Below, piece by piece: positions 62,389-64,000 of a stretch of DNA of 64,000 nt. The number at the start of each line of letters is the position of its first letter. Positions within the stretch are counted from its first letter, which is position 1. Source of the DNA: SAR202 cluster bacterium (GTDB lineage Bacteria; Chloroflexota; Dehalococcoidia; Lucifugimonadales; VXLM01); NCBI GenBank assembly GCA_022448725.1, contig JAKUTR010000013.1, positions 1 through 64,000 of the forward strand, given 5' to 3'. The notes beneath the pieces are model-generated. The model did not search any database. It was not told where the DNA came from and saw nothing but the letters and a program-made list of their open reading frames with translations. The position numbers and the translations under genes were made by a program.

Positions 62389-64000
62389 ATGAAACAAAAC
62401 CTTGGGACCAATAAGCTCATATCACGCCGTCTCGCAGACGAGTGGAAACTCTTAGCCAGTGTTTTCATCGGGATTTTGATCGCGGTTACGATTGGGGCCG
62501 GTTCAACAATGTACTTGAATGCTCTGTCCCAACTAGCATTCAAAGTTTCTTTAGAGCGGCTGGGTGCTCCAACGATTGACCTTGATGTCTTTGCAAAGCG
62601 TATTGCGCTTAAAGAGAGTGCCATTGACCGCGCGGACGAGCTACTTTCAACTATAACAACGAAACATCTAGGTGACTTGTATGTTGGGCACGAGACCTAT
62701 GTGCGTGGAGAGATGTCGATCGTTGGGACACAGCAACGGCCTCTCCCTGAGATAGGTGACCAAGAATCGAACGCTACAGTTTCCAGTGGTTTCCTGCATT
62801 GGCTGACAAACCTAGAGACACGCGCGAGCGTCACTGAAGGACGAATGTTCACAGCAGAAACTAGAGGAACGCAAAATGATCCGGTCGTCGAGGCGGTCAT
62901 TTCTGTTGATGTGGCCCAGGATTTCCGATTCGAAGTCGGTGACACAGTTACCCTTGCTCCAGACGTATTCGTACCCATCCGTATCTCAGCAGAGATTGTC
63001 GGATTTATCGAGCCAGACGACTTAGAGACGGATTACTGGTCAACTGCTGGAATCTTACTGCGACCAGGCTCCGCGGGCACTCGTACTCCCAGCCTTGAGG
63101 TTGCGGAAGAAGGTGCGGATCCACCTCCGCCACCAGCGCCTGATGGGGTGCAGTGGGACACCAACGAGGAGATGGCAGTAGGACTGTTTGTACACCGATC
63201 GGTCATCTTTGACGTACTTTCACCTGCGTACCCCGGTAGCATTACTAACCCTATCCTTTTTGCAGCTCTGGACACGAATAAACTTGGCGATTGGTCAGCT
63301 GATCGGTTCGTCGAAAAGTTGACTGACACTGAGGAGGAACTCCGGGAAGTTCTGCCAGGCGCATCCGTAATTTCAGGGACCGTTAAGGGGCTTATCGCTA
63401 ACGTGGCCCGCCGCGTTTTTTTCTCCCGTATCCCTCTACTACTGCTAATGACGGTCATGGTCGTAACGGTGCTGTTTTATATGACAATGATGACATCGTA
63501 CCTAGCGCGTAGTCGGGAGCGAGACTCAGCTCTATTGAGGACACGCGGAGTTAAAATCTCAGAGTTGTTCCGACTGTATGGGTCTGAAGGGTTGGTGATG
63601 GTAGTAATCGCGGTCTTATTGGGGCCGTTACTGGCGTATGGATTTGTTTCCGTGCTTGGATGGGTGCCACCGTTCCGTGAGATCACTGGTGGTGATGTGT
63701 TGTTGGTTAAATTAGAGGCCTGGCCGCTCGTCGTCGCAGGTAGTATCGGTATAGTCAGTCTCGCTGCATACGTTGGGTTCAGTATCATGGGGATTCGACA
63801 TGGCTTGCTGGTGCAGAAACTGCTTGCAGCGCGACCTATACAAATCTCTTTTTTCCACCGGTATTATCTTGACCTTGCACTTATTCTGATAGGTGCGGCT
63901 ACCTTTTGGGAACTGCAGTCACGAGACCAAATTACTGCAGGCGGTTCACTTGACACCCAAGTCTCTGTAAATGAAACATTGCTGTTAGCCCCCGTTTTGT
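62389..64000 (+). CDS. ABC transporter permease, MacB/FtsX type, 3' partial
   Basis: Frame open from ATG 62389 to the right edge (537 codons). A first transmembrane helix at about 24-45 (L-L-A-S-V-F-I-G-I-L-I-A-V-T-I) is followed by a 300-residue extracytoplasmic MacB-PCD-like domain. The FtsX block follows, with helices around P-L-L-L-L-M-T-V-M-V-V-T-V-L and V-M-V-V-I-A-V-L-L-G-P-L-L. The R-S-R-E-R-D-S-A-L-L-R-T-R-G-V sequence is the typical FtsX-domain cytoplasmic loop. A Pro-rich patch (A-D-P-P-P-P-P-A-P) lies in the outer domain. No ribosome-binding site is obvious. Such proteins work in lipoprotein/peptide export or envelope signalling; the ATPase would be outside the window. Confidence 0.88.
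   Translation, partial: MKQNLGTNKLISRRLADEWKLLASVFIGILIAVTIGAGSTMYLNALSQLAFKVSLERLGAPTIDLDVFAKRIALKESAIDRADELLSTITTKHLGDLYVGHETYVRGEMSIVGTQQRPLPEIGDQESNATVSSGFLHWLTNLETRASVTEGRMFTAETRGTQNDPVVEAVISVDVAQDFRFEVGDTVTLAPDVFVPIRISAEIVGFIEPDDLETDYWSTAGILLRPGSAGTRTPSLEVAEEGADPPPPPAPDGVQWDTNEEMAVGLFVHRSVIFDVLSPAYPGSITNPILFAALDTNKLGDWSADRFVEKLTDTEEELREVLPGASVISGTVKGLIANVARRVFFSRIPLLLLMTVMVVTVLFYMTMMTSYLARSRERDSALLRTRGVKISELFRLYGSEGLVMVVIAVLLGPLLAYGFVSVLGWVPPFREITGGDVLLVKLEAWPLVVAGSIGIVSLAAYVGFSIMGIRHGLLVQKLLAARPIQISFFHRYYLDLALILIGAATFWELQSRDQITAGGSLDTQVSVNETLLLAPVL

Noticed and set aside
1-64000. Prophage, transposon or genomic-island borders
   Set aside because: No integrase, transposase, attachment-site repeats or marked composition change was seen anywhere in the window.

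Overview
This is a bacterial chromosome segment of about mid-50% or lower G+C by eye, with no plasmid, phage, insertion-sequence, CRISPR, rRNA or tRNA signal that I could find. It contains a complete str-S10-spc-alpha ribosomal superoperon next to dnaA. Around it lie metabolic genes typical of an aerobic scavenger of organic matter: three malate/L-lactate dehydrogenase (Ldh2-type) paralogs, a phytanoyl-CoA-type dioxygenase, a sulfatase, a xanthine-dehydrogenase-family subunit, a D-amino-acid dehydrogenase and a peptide-type binding protein. Frequent TTG/GTG starts and this gene mix fit Chloroflexota, perhaps the marine SAR202 group. That placement is inference; no marker was compared.

Layout, left to right. 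1-7.2 kb (+): 3' part of a peptide/solute-binding protein with a strong terminator; a PhyH dioxygenase; a calcium-type FG-GAP/VCBS propeller; a JAMM peptidase beside a cysteine-free HesB/IscA-like protein; a D-2-hydroxyacid dehydrogenase. 7.3-16.3 kb (-): a nitrogen assimilation operon glnA-gltB-gltD with a sulfatase at its end, driven by a consensus sigma70-type promoter followed by a terminator-like leader hairpin. 16.4-21.5 kb (+): glycoside-hydrolase-like TIM barrel, DUF2007-like protein, Ldh2 enzyme and a metallophosphoesterase-PQQ-propeller fusion. 21.5-24.4 kb: a TolB-like lipoprotein (-), an unknown protein (+) and a cytidylate-kinase-like protein (-).

24.7-33.6 kb (+): the most unusual block. 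NuoE-, NuoF- and FdhA/NuoG-like subunits are followed by an Fpr-type ferredoxin-NADP reductase, a stand-alone xanthine-dehydrogenase-family molybdenum subunit and a MoaD/ThiS-like carrier. The FdhA-like subunit keeps its iron-sulfur motifs but lacks the catalytic Cys-His of formate dehydrogenases, and the NuoF-like subunit has lost every cysteine of its N-terminal thioredoxin-like domain. The set looks like a soluble NADH-dependent electron-transfer complex of unknown partner rather than a formate dehydrogenase.

33.8-53.9 kb (-): rpsL to rpsI in near-canonical order, including secY, adk, map, infA, rpmJ, rpoA and truA. Peculiarities are a histone-H1-like Lys/Ala repeat tail on L5, no rpsN between rplE and rpsH, no tuf after fusA, acidic C-terminal extensions on S17 and S3, and a methionine aminopeptidase whose homology starts upstream of the first usable start codon. 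53.9-55.05 kb is a 1.1-kb gene-free divergent region between the rpsL promoter and dnaA, and is a weak replication-origin candidate. 55-62.3 kb: dnaA, two tandem Ldh2 paralogs, an alpha/beta hydrolase (+), dadA with a small membrane protein (-), and an unknown 456-residue protein (+). The window ends inside an FtsX-type ABC transporter permease.
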